Source: JABDMH01 sp965223165 (lineage in GTDB: Bacteria; Bacteroidota; Bacteroidia; Chitinophagales; Saprospiraceae). From it: DNA of 64,000 bases. Below the pieces are notes generated by a model. The model was not told the DNA's origin. It searched no databases and saw only the letters and a list, made by a program, of their open reading frames with translations. The position numbers and the translations under genes were made by a program. Shown here in pieces: positions 32,607 through 42,106 of this stretch. The stretch covers positions 1,007,055 to 1,071,054 of the forward strand of contig CBDCVQ010000019.1 of assembly GCA_965223165.1 (NCBI GenBank). Reading direction: 5' to 3'. Every line of letters starts with the position of its first letter. The stretch's first letter is position 1.

Positions 32607-33608
32607 CTACAGAAGTCCGCTCACTACCAGGGCCCGATCAATTCGACTACGATCAGCGGCAGTGAGGGGTCGCAACGGGGGCCGCACAAAATCATGTTTC
32701 TGACGACCTAGTTTTTTGAGTGCATATTTCATGGAGATATGGGCATCCTGCTCCGGATAGTAGAAGGCCTCCACCAACGGGAAGATCCGGTCGTTGATTC
32801 TTCTTGCCGCCGCCAAATCGGATCGGCTGACGGCCTCCGCCAGAGCTGCTTGGAGATCGGCGGCCACGCTGCCCATGCCCGATAGAATCCCGTCCGCGCC
32901 GATGGCCAGATCAGCCAGTAACCATTTGCTATGGGTGGACCAGACGGCGATATTCCTTTGCAGACCCCGCAGCGCCCTAAGATTTTGCTCAAAAGTCAAT
33001 GGGTCCTTGCTGCCCTCCTTAACACCCACGACTGGAAACGTGCTTGCCAGCTGTACCAGTACCTCGGTATCGTACCGGGTCTGATAAATGACCACTGGCA
33101 GGTCAGCCACAGCGCACACTTCCTCAAAGCGCCTTCGGGCTGCTTCCCATCCGTAGCCCTGTGCACGGCCCGGCGGCATGATCGTGATGGCTTGGGCACC
33201 TTCTTGCTGCGCATCTTTGGCCAATGGGGTGAGATTGGACATGGCCTTGGATTCCCGTACGGCGGCCAGAATGGGCACGCTTCCATCTACTGCTTTCAGT
33301 GCCTCGGCCAGTAATTTTTGGCGTTCTTCCCGAGACAAGGTCTTGTCATGCATCGAACCCCCGTTGACCATAATGGCAGAGACGCCCTGCGTATCAGCTA
33401 AGGTGCGAATGTGCCGTTTGAAATCTTCAAAGTCAATCTGGCCCTCCTCATCTATCGAGGTAATGGCTGCCGGAATGATGGCCTTGCGCGGAATAGACCC
33501 ACCCGGTGCCCGGTCTTTGCGCCCGGTCAATGAGGTAGAAGAGACACGATGTGGCAATAGGGACAGCATGCCAGCACCCATGGAGAGAAGAAATTGTTTT
33601 CTGTGCAT
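32607..33608 (-). CDS. Exported dihydrodipicolinate synthase-family lyase/aldolase
   Basis: 333 residues from the ATG at 33606-33608, chosen because it gives an export signal (HRKQFLLSMGAGMLSLLP). The DHDPS/NAL TIM barrel is evident: an N-terminal AIITPxxx-like PAAITSIDEEGQIDFEDF, a GSMHDKTLSREER segment, the Tyr of VVIYQTRY and the Schiff-base Lys in VVGVKEGSKD. The family condenses or cleaves pyruvate-linked substrates (dipicolinate, N-acetylneuraminate, keto-deoxy sugar acids). An export signal is unusual for it. It is divergent from the serine hydrolase gene. Confidence 0.85.
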   Translation of the reverse strand: MHRKQFLLSMGAGMLSLLPHRVSSTSLTGRKDRAPGGSIPRKAIIPAAITSIDEEGQIDFEDFKRHIRTLADTQGVSAIMVNGGSMHDKTLSREERQKLLAEALKAVDGSVPILAAVRESKAMSNLTPLAKDAQQEGAQAITIMPPGRAQGYGWEAARRRFEEVCAVADLPVVIYQTRYDTEVLVQLASTFPVVGVKEGSKDPLTFEQNLRALRGLQRNIAVWSTHSKWLLADLAIGADGILSGMGSVAADLQAALAEAVSRSDLAAARRINDRIFPLVEAFYYPEQDAHISMKYALKKLGRQKHDFVRPPLRPLTAADRSRIDRALVVSGLL

Positions 33609-33782
33609 CGGTACGAATGAATTGAGCCGTAAATCGTTGGAGCATATCAGGATAGGTACTAAAAAATTTTCAATGATGCAGCTTAATATAGTACGAGAAG
33701 TTTTGCCATCCATGCAACCCCTTCCACAGGGTTGCAGTCTTTAAGGGTATCACAAAATCTTATAGTGCCCATCATGTGTGCC

Positions 33783-35780
33783 ATGAAGCCATCGTCCATT
33801 CTTGCAGGTCGCCAACTGACCTCGGTCGCTCTCAGCATAGCTCTTCCTTTTGTGATCAGCTCTGCAGTTATCATCACCTCCGCAGAGGCCCATAACGGAG
33901 CAATTGCCTATGCTACCCCAATGCCGGCCGTCACTATCGACGGAGATTTTAGTGACTGGCCTGAGGATATGACCCACCACGCCATGGAGAAAATACGCGT
34001 GGGTGTGGACCCCGAGGACAGTCAAGATCTCAGCGCTCACTTTCGCATTGGGTTCAGCCCAGCGTTACAAAAGATTTTTATTGCTGTCGAGGTCGTTGAC
34101 CAATCCCTCGTGCTCGACACCACCCAATACGTCAATTGGAACACGCACGATGGCATGGAGCTGTATTTGGATGCAACACACCACGGGTCCAAAGCTACCA
34201 TTACCCAGTTTAGCCACTATGGGTTGAAGCGCCTCATATTCGGACACGAAGAAAACTGGGATGACGTAGAGATGGAGATGATGCGCACATCAAGTGGCCG
34301 TAGTTATGAGTGGGCTATTGCCATTGATCGCCCTTTGTCCGAGGGGCTTTCGCTCGGCCTGGATCTGGTGGTGCTAGATAAGGATGAAGACGGCAGCTAT
34401 TCTTGGCTGGCCTGGGGAGAACGATCCCAGAAGCTGTCTAGCCCCAACAATTGCGGTGATTTGGTGTTGGTCCAATCCAATCCTTCTTTATGTGAGCTCC
34501 AGGGCCACGTGGATCTGTCAGCACTCCTGTCCGGCCCCACCGATCTACCTGTGCGATTTGAGTCCACAGATTCCCGGGATTTGTGGCTGCAGACTCGCAG
34601 CGACTCTCTGGGCAACTTCGCCATCCGGATACCTACCGGCAACTATCGCGTATATGTGCCAGCGGAAATGATGCGTTCTGGCATCCACTTTTACCGGATG
34701 AAAGACAATCCGGCCATCACCATTGAAGCGAGTGAGGATATGCGCATTGCAGAGAGACTCGTGGCTGAGCAAGAGGCGCCGCCTTCTTTGGCGGGAGAAA
34801 AGGGTTTGTTGTTTGATTTTTCCGCGGAGCAGCACTCGCAGGTAGATCAATTCATCGAGATCTATCGAACGTATTATGATATTCCGGGAGTCTCGTTGGC
34901 CTTGATCAAGGACCGACAAGTGGTATATCACCAGACCTACGGAGTGACAAGCATGAAAACCAACGAGCCTGTAAATCATCAGACTCTTTTTGAAGCTGCC
35001 TCGATCACCAAACCGGTATTTGGCTACTTGGTCCTCCGGCTGGCTGAAAAGGGAACGATTGATTTGGACAAGCCGCTGTACGAATACCTGCCCTTCGAAG
35101 CGCTGGAAGAAACCCCTGCGTACAAAAAAATGACGGCAAGGCATGTCCTAATTCATAGAAGCGGATTGCCAAATTGGGGTGTACCACTGATCAATACGCC
35201 CGGAACCAAATATGGATATTCAGGAGAAGGATTTGAGTATCTAAAGCGAGTGGTGTGTGAGATTACGGGCCAGGATATCGAACAACTTTTGCAGACGGAG
35301 GTCATGGAGCCCTTAGGACTCTACCACATGCAATTTAAAGATAGTGAGGCCTTGCGGGAGGTAGCGGCCATTGGACATCAAGGCACCTACCCCACCTATT
35401 GGCCTATACCCACGGAGCCCGGAATGGCACACAGCATGCACACCGAAGCCAAGGCCTTTGCCACATTTGCCATTGCCCTGCTAGATAAGAAAGGCCTTAC
35501 CCCCAGCACCTACCAAGAAATGACGCAAATTCATACCAAGTCTCCAGAAAAGTGGTGGAATCATTCTGATTATCCGGAGGGTGCCGGGCTCGGCGTCCAC
35601 GTGAGAGAATCGAGTCAAGGAAAAGTCTTTGGGCACGGAGGAAACAATGGAGATTTTAAATGCCAATTTGAGGTGTATGACGATCTGGATATGGGTTTTG
35701 TCGTTTTTACAAATTCTAGTCTCGGAGATCAATTGTGTCAAGACATGGCGGCATTTTTAGTTGAGGGGGCCCACAAATAG
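33783..35780 (+). CDS. Secreted serine beta-lactamase-family hydrolase with CBM9-like domain
   Basis: 665 residues from ATG 33783 (33774 is an alternative); the signal peptide spans about the first 36 residues (ALSIALPFVISSAVIITSAEA). Residues ~45-240 form a CBM9/DOMON-like sandwich (VTIDGDFSDWPEDMTHHAME, WNTHDGMELYLDATHHGS). Residues ~350-665 are a class C beta-lactamase/esterase domain: Ser-x-x-Lys in ASITKPVFGYL, the Tyr of KYGYSGEGFEYL, and HGG in VFGHGGNNGDF replacing KTG. Such proteins are esterases or peptidases rather than antibiotic lactamases. The pairing with a carbohydrate-binding-like module suggests action on glycans or their esters. Confidence 0.9.
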   Translation: MKPSSILAGRQLTSVALSIALPFVISSAVIITSAEAHNGAIAYATPMPAVTIDGDFSDWPEDMTHHAMEKIRVGVDPEDSQDLSAHFRIGFSPALQKIFIAVEVVDQSLVLDTTQYVNWNTHDGMELYLDATHHGSKATITQFSHYGLKRLIFGHEENWDDVEMEMMRTSSGRSYEWAIAIDRPLSEGLSLGLDLVVLDKDEDGSYSWLAWGERSQKLSSPNNCGDLVLVQSNPSLCELQGHVDLSALLSGPTDLPVRFESTDSRDLWLQTRSDSLGNFAIRIPTGNYRVYVPAEMMRSGIHFYRMKDNPAITIEASEDMRIAERLVAEQEAPPSLAGEKGLLFDFSAEQHSQVDQFIEIYRTYYDIPGVSLALIKDRQVVYHQTYGVTSMKTNEPVNHQTLFEAASITKPVFGYLVLRLAEKGTIDLDKPLYEYLPFEALEETPAYKKMTARHVLIHRSGLPNWGVPLINTPGTKYGYSGEGFEYLKRVVCEITGQDIEQLLQTEVMEPLGLYHMQFKDSEALREVAAIGHQGTYPTYWPIPTEPGMAHSMHTEAKAFATFAIALLDKKGLTPSTYQEMTQIHTKSPEKWWNHSDYPEGAGLGVHVRESSQGKVFGHGGNNGDFKCQFEVYDDLDMGFVVFTNSSLGDQLCQDMAAFLVEGAHK

Positions 35781-35861
35781 TCAGCAAGCACTTTCATATC
35801 AACGGGAAGTCTCTCACCGAGGCAGCAGAGGGAAGCGCTGGTGTCCGGATCGCCTCACTGC

Positions 35862-36014
35862 ATGAAGGTGCTCAAGCACGATGGGAGCCAACATCACTTG
35901 ATCGGGATCCAATCGACCATTCCCATGCACCCTACCCTCCAAGGCATTAAGGAAGGCACGGATGAACTTGTGGATAAGGCCATTGAAATCGTCCAGAAGT
36001 CGGGTAAGGACTGA
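35862..36014 (+). pseudogene. C-terminal gene remnant, 50 codons
   Basis: The frame from ATG 35862 encodes a protein-like tail (LIGIQSTIPMHPTLQGIKEG, then TDELVDKAIEIVQKSGKD) that ends at a stop at 36012-36014. The frame is open upstream for another ~28 codons but with non-protein-like content. The texture (amphipathic final helix, charged tail) suggests the end of a once larger protein. I do not recognise the family. It sits between the convergent hydrolase and pectate-lyase genes. Confidence 0.3.
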
Positions 36015-36049
36015 CTTGTCGGCCGTTGCCAAGGGCATCCGGTACTTCG

Positions 36050-37429
36050 TTACTCCCCTGCCCTGCGATCACTCAGCTCGAGGTACTCGCAGAGTAGTGC
36101 CACGTTTTGATTAAAGACCGCGCTGCTGATGCGGTCCATCGTCAGATATTGGCCATTCCAACGGACACCCCTGGGCATCGTCTTTTTAAATCGATCGTTG
36201 CGAGTGATCCAGGCGCCGGAGGGCTCTTGTGCGTCGAGTATCTCCTTTACCGGGCCGTATAGTTCCTGCAGGCGTTGCGTTGCCTGCTGCTCGGTCAACT
36301 GCGGATGTTCCTCGGCCATCAGTCCGTGATGCCCCAATGTCACGGCCTTGTGGTAGCGCTGACCGGCTGCCTGGATCGGCCCTGCCAAATCCGACTCGTA
36401 TCCATAGCCCGTGCGCCGTTCGGGGTGCAGCTCGGCCATCGTTTCCACTCGAATCCGCAACCGATCGTAGTAGAGTGTCTTATTGGTGCCAAACTCGATA
36501 AAACGCCCCCACAGGCCATTTTCCATGCGGATTTCCCGCAGCCATCTGAGCGCATCGGCAATCGGATCGAGCAGGGTGCGCTCATGTAGCACCAAGTAGA
36601 GATCGATCAGCGTGTTGATGTTGCGCACCGTCACCAGGGGGCAGACCGCCGGTGGCTCGAAGGTCCTGGCCCAGGCCGGCTGCAAAAACTCATTGTACTG
36701 CTGAGCCCAGCCGGGTTGCGGAGGCGGAAGCTGAGAGATCATCATAAAGCGTGCTGCCTTGCGCAGGCTCTTCTCAATCGCGGTATCACCGGGGTATATC
36801 TGGTGGGCCTCCATCATCACCCGAATGCAGTCGTTGATGCCACCGTCATTAAAGGTCGCATAGTCATGATAATTCCCTTGCTCCGGAAACATGTGCGGCC
36901 ATCCGCCGTTGCCGAGCTGCGAACGGATCATCATCGCCATCGCTCGATCCACGGCTTCGGAAAGATCGGGATCGTCGATTTCCCGGTCCAGCGCCATCAG
37001 GAAGCTGATCGCAGATTGGGTTTGGTCATCATCGAAACTGACTCTCCGGTGACTCACATTGGCAAAATTGATGGTGTGCTCCCACCCCCCGTATTTGTTC
37101 TGACCGCGGATCAGGGCTTTCGCGGCATGCTTGGCAGCGATCAAGGCTTGCTCATCTCCGGTGACCTGATAGGCACGTAAAAAGGCCTGCCCTACCGCGG
37201 GCGTACCGGGCGGCTGCACCTCGATCGTCGCCGAGTCCTTAGGGCCTTCTCCCCAGCGCAAAGACTGATCAGGCGTGACGTGGTACACATAGCCGCCATG
37301 GGTGTTGAGCGTGTAGAAGAAGCCGACGGCCTTCTGCAGGGAGAAGGCCGCTTGTTTCTTTAGATCTTCCTGCCCAAACGTAAGACTAGGAATCGACAGG
37401 ATAAGGGTGAGCGTAGCTAAGAGCTTCAT
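36050..37429 (-). CDS. Secreted pectate lyase (PL10 type)
   Basis: 459 residues from the ATG at 37427-37429, which starts a signal peptide (LLATLTLILSIPSLTFGQ). The alpha/alpha-barrel pattern of family 10 pectate lyases is clear: GKNKYGGWEH-like QNKYGGWEHTI, FDDDQTQSAISFLM, GNGGWPHMFPEQGNYHDYAT, FNDGGINDCIRVM, and QPAWARTFEPPAV with the conserved Arg. The enzyme cleaves polygalacturonate by beta-elimination, probably in the periplasm or outside. Supporting neighbours are an esterase, a keto-acid-type aldolase and xylulokinase within about 10 kb, though not in one operon. Confidence 0.9.
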   Translation of the reverse strand: MKLLATLTLILSIPSLTFGQEDLKKQAAFSLQKAVGFFYTLNTHGGYVYHVTPDQSLRWGEGPKDSATIEVQPPGTPAVGQAFLRAYQVTGDEQALIAAKHAAKALIRGQNKYGGWEHTINFANVSHRRVSFDDDQTQSAISFLMALDREIDDPDLSEAVDRAMAMMIRSQLGNGGWPHMFPEQGNYHDYATFNDGGINDCIRVMMEAHQIYPGDTAIEKSLRKAARFMMISQLPPPQPGWAQQYNEFLQPAWARTFEPPAVCPLVTVRNINTLIDLYLVLHERTLLDPIADALRWLREIRMENGLWGRFIEFGTNKTLYYDRLRIRVETMAELHPERRTGYGYESDLAGPIQAAGQRYHKAVTLGHHGLMAEEHPQLTEQQATQRLQELYGPVKEILDAQEPSGAWITRNDRFKKTMPRGVRWNGQYLTMDRISSAVFNQNVALLCEYLELSDRRAGE

Positions 37430-37913
37430 TTGATGCGAATATTGGATCATCTAAGGGAAGTTCGTTCCGAATGACTAAGTAGAGCTTGTGAAGATAGGAT
37501 TTAGACGGGGTCTATGGACCGTGGCCGTGGTCGAGCGCAGGGGACCCCTCCGCTAGCAGGTCGTAGAGGATCAATATCGACTCCCAAATGGCACCATCTT
37601 CCCTGAGAAGGGACACATAAAGTCGCGGAAAGTCTTCTCAGTGAAATGCTTTCAGCAATTTATCCTTCTCTTTTTCGCGGAATCACACTTAGTTGTCCAG
37701 TTTCCGCACATTTAGACGTGATTGGTCGTAGACATGAGGGAAAAGGACCAGCTTTCGACAGCATTCAAACACCCGCAAGCAGATTATTATCGTCCTGGTC
37801 ACGACCCACGGTCTAGTCGAAAATAGGCATAGCCCGAGTCTGGTTGACAACGTCGTCACGAGGGACGATTTATTCTGATTTTCTTCGGTCCCTTTCCCAT
37901 ACATTAGCGGGTG
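37430..37913. other. Gene-free stretch
   Basis: About 480 bp between divergent genes. No supportable gene or repeat family is visible. Promoters for both neighbours must lie here, but no clear TAnnTTTG box is seen. Confidence 0.4.
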
Positions 37914-39056
37914 ATGCCAGAGCTACAGAGCTACCTGATCGTGGCCTTGACCGTCCTGGTGGTGGTCTTGCTTGAGCGGACACGCAGCAAGCCCATCCAA
38001 GTGCTACTCCAGTGGCTACCTGCCATCCTCTTTGCCTACATCGTACCTGCCACTGTGACGCACCTCTTTGGGCTAGATCTCTCCGGGGTAGGCCTGCATC
38101 AGGTGAGCCGGGATTTTATCATGCCGCTGGCGATCGTGCTGGTCATGAGTGCCCTGTCTTTTGCTCAGCTAAAGTCAGTGGGATGGCGACCCATCCTGGT
38201 CTTTGTCAGTGGCTCGGCAGCAGTGGCCATTCTGCCCATTCTGTTGCTTTGGCTGGCTGGCAGCTTCAGCCCATCGTTGGAAAAGGTGCTGATCGACGAT
38301 GGCTACTGGCGGGGGCTGGTCACGGTAGTAGGCAGCTGGGTAGGTGGCAGTACCAGCCAGTTGGTGCTGAAGGAGCTGGTGGCGTGCCCCGAGGACATCT
38401 TCCTGGTCATACTGGTGATGGACAATGTGCTCGTCAATCTGTGGACCATCTTGATGTTTCAGAAGATCAAAATCAGTCATCTGATCAATAAAAAACTCGG
38501 CATTGACGATCAGTCCCTAGACTTTGTGCCGGATCAGGTGCAACTGCAGGGCCCGGACTCGTCCAAGATCGTACAAACGGCTGTGATCTGCCTCGCGGCA
38601 GTAGTCATCTGCCTCCTCTGGGTACCCAGCTTCTTACTAAAGATCGTCTTGCTTTCGATCGCCGGCCTACTCTTTGGCAACTTCTTGGCGTTCTGGAATC
38701 ATGCCTTTGTCATCAAGGCCGGTGGCTATCTGATCATCACGATCATGGCGATTCTCGGCTTAAAATTGGATTTCACCAACTTTGGTATCCCTGCCTCGGT
38801 GGTCCTTTTCGCCGCCGTCTGGTTGATCGGACACTATGTGGTGATGATGCTCATGGCCTACCTGCTGCGGCTCAATATGGCCTGGGTACCGATAGCCAGC
38901 ATGGCCAATGTGGGCGGCGTCTCCACCGCACCCGCCGTGACCAAGGCCTACAACGAAGAGTGGATGCCCCATGCCATTTTGCTGGCGATCCTAAGTATGG
39001 TGACGGGGACCTACTGGGGTATGCTGACGATCAGCCTATTTGAGCTATTCTGGTAG
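37914..39056 (+). CDS. DUF819-family integral membrane protein
   Basis: 380 residues from ATG 37914 (GTG at 37911 adjacent). About ten transmembrane helices, e.g. YLIVALTVLVVVLLE, ILPILLLWLAG and VICLAAVVICLLWV. Two inverted-repeat-like gates VVGSWVGGSTSQ (after the fourth helix) and MANVGGVSTAPAVTKAY (near the C-terminus) are the DUF819 hallmark and resemble the glutamate:sodium symporter fold, so it is probably a carrier. The substrate is unknown. It is monocistronic, followed 140 bp later by a secreted protein. Confidence 0.88.
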   Translation: MPELQSYLIVALTVLVVVLLERTRSKPIQVLLQWLPAILFAYIVPATVTHLFGLDLSGVGLHQVSRDFIMPLAIVLVMSALSFAQLKSVGWRPILVFVSGSAAVAILPILLLWLAGSFSPSLEKVLIDDGYWRGLVTVVGSWVGGSTSQLVLKELVACPEDIFLVILVMDNVLVNLWTILMFQKIKISHLINKKLGIDDQSLDFVPDQVQLQGPDSSKIVQTAVICLAAVVICLLWVPSFLLKIVLLSIAGLLFGNFLAFWNHAFVIKAGGYLIITIMAILGLKLDFTNFGIPASVVLFAAVWLIGHYVVMMLMAYLLRLNMAWVPIASMANVGGVSTAPAVTKAYNEEWMPHAILLAILSMVTGTYWGMLTISLFELFW

Positions 39057-39195
39057 TGGTTCCATCGCTCTTCCATCCCGAGTCCAACCTTTTCCCAATC
39101 TGCCCCGGCCCCTGCGTTCTACGCTTCGCTCCGAAACGCCAGGGACAACACTTGCACCGCGCCCCTTCAACGCTTATTCGTACCTTCCAGGCACC

Positions 39196-39618
39196 ATGAG
39201 ACTGATCCCGATGGCCCTGACGACGTTGCTTTCGTTGTCTCTAGGCATATGCTGTGTAGCACAAATTGACCTGGATCAAAGCGTGCCCGCCGACCAGCTA
39301 TCCCTACCCATGCTGCTGGACCAGCTTGATACCGCCAACCATCAACGTTACACCATCTCGCTGGCGGCTTTGCAGGAGGAATTCCCACTGCGGCAGCAGG
39401 TACACGTTGCGACTTACTACCAAAAGAGCGCTGATCATCACCTCTTGCGACTGGGCGAGGCAGACTTTCCTATCGCGATTACCCATCTACATACGCAAGG
39501 CTCGGGCAAAACCATATACCAGATCTCTGACGATCGCTGTGCCGTTGTCTTGCTGGCAGAGATCGGAGACAATGCAGCCATGACCACTGCCATTGTCGAG
39601 CGAGATTGCCTCTACTGA
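39196..39618 (+). CDS. Secreted hypothetical protein, 140 aa
   Basis: 140 residues from ATG 39196; the longest frame begins earlier but this start gives a clean signal peptide (PMALTTLLSLSLGICCVAQ). The mature protein has a LSLPMLLDQLDTANHQRYTI segment and alternating strands (FPIAITHLHTQGSGKTIYQI, AVVLLAEIGD). No family is recognised. It is convergent with the MscS gene. Confidence 0.6.
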   Translation: MRLIPMALTTLLSLSLGICCVAQIDLDQSVPADQLSLPMLLDQLDTANHQRYTISLAALQEEFPLRQQVHVATYYQKSADHHLLRLGEADFPIAITHLHTQGSGKTIYQISDDRCAVVLLAEIGDNAAMTTAIVERDCLY

Positions 39619-39642
39619 TCTTAGGGGGTTGGACCGGGCAGA

Positions 39643-40464
39643 CTAGCCGTCACTGATCGATCCAAGCTCGATGCCCTCGCTGTACGCCACCTTGATGCCG
39701 TGCTGACCCAGGGCCGGTTTGATCACGTTATTCATCTCATAGAAGACCGTCCAGTAGTCGTCGGGAGCGCAAAACAGAAAGACTCCGATCTGAATGTTGT
39801 GCGTGTCGTAAGCCTCAATGTCCACTGATCCCCGGGGATCCTTGAGCACTTTGGGATGTGCGTCAGCCAATCCCATGACAATGTCCCGCACTTTGTGGTA
39901 ATCCTCCTCATAGGGTATATGGAAGTACAGATCTACCCGCACATTTCCTATGGTGGAATGGTTGATAATCTTGTCGGCAATCGCCGTACTATTGGGCACG
40001 ATGACGGTCTCGTTCTTAGGGGTGACCATGATGGTATTGAATATCTGGATCGACGATACCTTGCCCTTCCAATCCCCCACCTCAATGATGTCACCGATCT
40101 TGTAGGGCTTGAAGAAGAGGATCATCACGCCTGCCGCAAAATTGCTCAAGCTGCCCTGCATAGCCATACCGATCGCGAAGCCCGCTGCGGCCATAATCGC
40201 GATAAAAGAGGCGGTTTTGATACCCACCATCTCGGCTACACTAAACAGCAGTAGCACCTTGAGGAGGATACTGGCCAATGAGACCAAAAAGGGGCGGATG
40301 GCATCATCCATCTCGCGACGGGCCAAGAGATGGTCCAGACGCCTACTGATCCAATTGACAATGCGCCAGCCCACGACTAGGACAAAAAGGGCAAGTAGCA
40401 GTTGCGGGGCAAAATCCAGGGCCATCTCAAGGTACCTGTCTAGGTTAAAGACTTGATCATTCAT
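39643..40464 (-). CDS. Small-conductance mechanosensitive channel, MscS family
   Basis: 273 residues from the ATG at 40462-40464; upstream in-frame codons look non-coding. It has the classic MscS order: helices 1-2 (LLLALFVLVVGWRIVNWI; ASILLKVLLLFSVAEM), the pore helix TM3 with Ala/Gly packing (FIAIMAAAGFAIGMAMQGSL), then the beta domain (YKIGDIIEVGDWKGKVSSIQ; NTIMVTPKNETVIVPN) and the C-terminal alpha/beta domain. It releases osmolytes on hypo-osmotic shock. Confidence 0.95.
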   Translation of the reverse strand: MNDQVFNLDRYLEMALDFAPQLLLALFVLVVGWRIVNWISRRLDHLLARREMDDAIRPFLVSLASILLKVLLLFSVAEMVGIKTASFIAIMAAAGFAIGMAMQGSLSNFAAGVMILFFKPYKIGDIIEVGDWKGKVSSIQIFNTIMVTPKNETVIVPNSTAIADKIINHSTIGNVRVDLYFHIPYEEDYHKVRDIVMGLADAHPKVLKDPRGSVDIEAYDTHNIQIGVFLFCAPDDYWTVFYEMNNVIKPALGQHGIKVAYSEGIELGSISDG

Positions 40465-40584
40465 AACTATAGCTGATTTTGATTGAGAAAGGTCCTTTCG
40501 GGCGGACGAAAAATACAAAGGCTTTTGCGTCCGGAAAAGACTCAAAGCATGTTTTGGCGTGTTTTAATACTATCTTCATACGCG

Positions 40585-41580
40585 ATGAGATTATATCGAC
40601 CTGAAGCACTAGGCTCCCCCTTGCGATGGCTAGTACTTTGTACGCTGGGATTGCTACTTGCTACCTGTGGAGAAACCGATGGCATCAAGACCACCCAACC
40701 TCGGGCTGTCCCAACCGAAGAGCCGGAGGACATCATCGTGGCCAGGCTGGGTGATGGTGATGACGACCGTTGGCATGCCCTTCGCAGGGCCTTCGCTAAC
40801 AATAATCCAGGCTACCAGATAAACTACCTACCCGCGACTAAGTCAGTCATGGCTGCCAGCAACCACCGCATCTTGTTTGTGCAGGATGGTGGTGGCACCG
40901 GCCAGCTCTCCTCCGGCCCGACCTCCAAGCTATCGGTCGGCGATATTATTAGCGTAGGCGCACAGATCTCCCTGGAGACCGATAGCCTGATTGAGTATGT
41001 CTCCTTCGCGGTGCCCGTCCCACCGTCTGACCGTATTCCTGTTTTTATTCGACCAGACTGGGACCCCAACATCACTGATACACCAGGAGGATGTGCGACA
41101 GAGACCAATGCGTATCGTCGGATCCTCCTCACCTGGTTGGGCAAGGTGGGTCCCTACCTCTATAAGCACTTGAATGCCCACCGAGTGCGCATTATGGACT
41201 CGTTTACGCACTATCATCCCAAGGAAGGTGGTTTTGACGAGTTTTATCTCGTGCAAATGGCGCTGCCCGAGGCAAGGCTGATCACCAGCACCCATACCGC
41301 CCTGATCGAAGATGTCGATAAGATTGAGGCCGCCGACGTAGACGGACTGCTCAAAGAGACACCGCTAAATGTCGGTGACCTCGTCTACATACCCCGCGGC
41401 GTGGTACACCGCGGCATCGGGGGCGTGCTGGCCCAGGTCATCACGATCCCGGGCTTCGTCCCAGAGGCGGAGATCGGTGTGGACTACCATCTGCGGCGAA
41501 TCAACGAGAAGCTGGGGTTGAGCGGCAAGGATGCCCTACCTTTTCACCACGATGCCTCCCACGAGGTGGTCATCAAATAG
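40585..41580 (+). CDS. Cupin-domain lipoprotein
   Basis: 331 residues from ATG 40585; the start gives a lipoprotein signal with lipobox LLATC (about residue 28). The N-terminal part is not recognised. The C-terminal ~120 residues carry the two cupin motifs: DSFTHYHPKEGGFDEFYLVQ (H-x-H...E) and LNVGDLVYIPRGVVHRGIGG (G-D...P.G..H), so a metal-binding cupin fold is likely. A periplasm-facing, membrane-anchored cupin might be a sugar-binding or isomerase-like protein; its role is unknown. It is divergent from MscS. Confidence 0.7.
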   Translation: MRLYRPEALGSPLRWLVLCTLGLLLATCGETDGIKTTQPRAVPTEEPEDIIVARLGDGDDDRWHALRRAFANNNPGYQINYLPATKSVMAASNHRILFVQDGGGTGQLSSGPTSKLSVGDIISVGAQISLETDSLIEYVSFAVPVPPSDRIPVFIRPDWDPNITDTPGGCATETNAYRRILLTWLGKVGPYLYKHLNAHRVRIMDSFTHYHPKEGGFDEFYLVQMALPEARLITSTHTALIEDVDKIEAADVDGLLKETPLNVGDLVYIPRGVVHRGIGGVLAQVITIPGFVPEAEIGVDYHLRRINEKLGLSGKDALPFHHDASHEVVIK

Positions 41581-41667
41581 TCTTTGCCCAAAAAAAGGCG
41601 GCCGATCCTGTAACCTTTTTCCGCTAGCGGAGTCCTTTAGGTAGAAACCAAAAAGGATCACAACATC

Positions 41668-42069
41668 ATGAAGAAACTTGTCGCTGTAATATGTCTGGTA
41701 GGATGCCTCGGCAGCATCACCTTTGCGCAAGCAGAAGAAAAGAAAGGAAAGAAGGACAGGCACCAGACCGAAATCTCTATCGACCGTGAGGTGAAGGAAG
41801 CCATGAAAGCTGTCGAAGAAGCGCTTGCAAACATCGAGATCCCCGACATCGACATCGATGCCATTATGGAGGAGGTGGAAGAGGCCATGCCCACTCACGA
41901 AGAACTGGAATCTTACCGAGATGTGATCGTCGACGCCATGGAGGATCTACAAGACATAGACTTGTCGCCCATCGAAGAGGCACTGGAGGAACTCGCTGAA
42001 ATGTTTGAGGATATCGAGATCGACATCAAGCATGATCGAGACAAAGACCGGAAGAAAGACGAGGAATAA
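41668..42069 (+). CDS. Exported acidic hypothetical protein
   Basis: 133 residues with a signal peptide (VAVICLVGCLGSITFAQA). The mature part is extremely acidic and helical, with repeated EAMKAVEEALANIEIPDIDI, MEEVEEAMPTHEELE and IEEALEELAEMFEDIEIDIK, ending in a charged KHDRDKDRKKDEE tail. It looks like a periplasmic coiled or metal-binding helical protein. A terminator hairpin follows at 42120. No family name can be given. Confidence 0.7.
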   Translation: MKKLVAVICLVGCLGSITFAQAEEKKGKKDRHQTEISIDREVKEAMKAVEEALANIEIPDIDIDAIMEEVEEAMPTHEELESYRDVIVDAMEDLQDIDLSPIEEALEELAEMFEDIEIDIKHDRDKDRKKDEE

Positions 42070-42106
42070 AAACATCCCGGCTCCGGGCCGGCCAACAATA
42101 TAGAAC

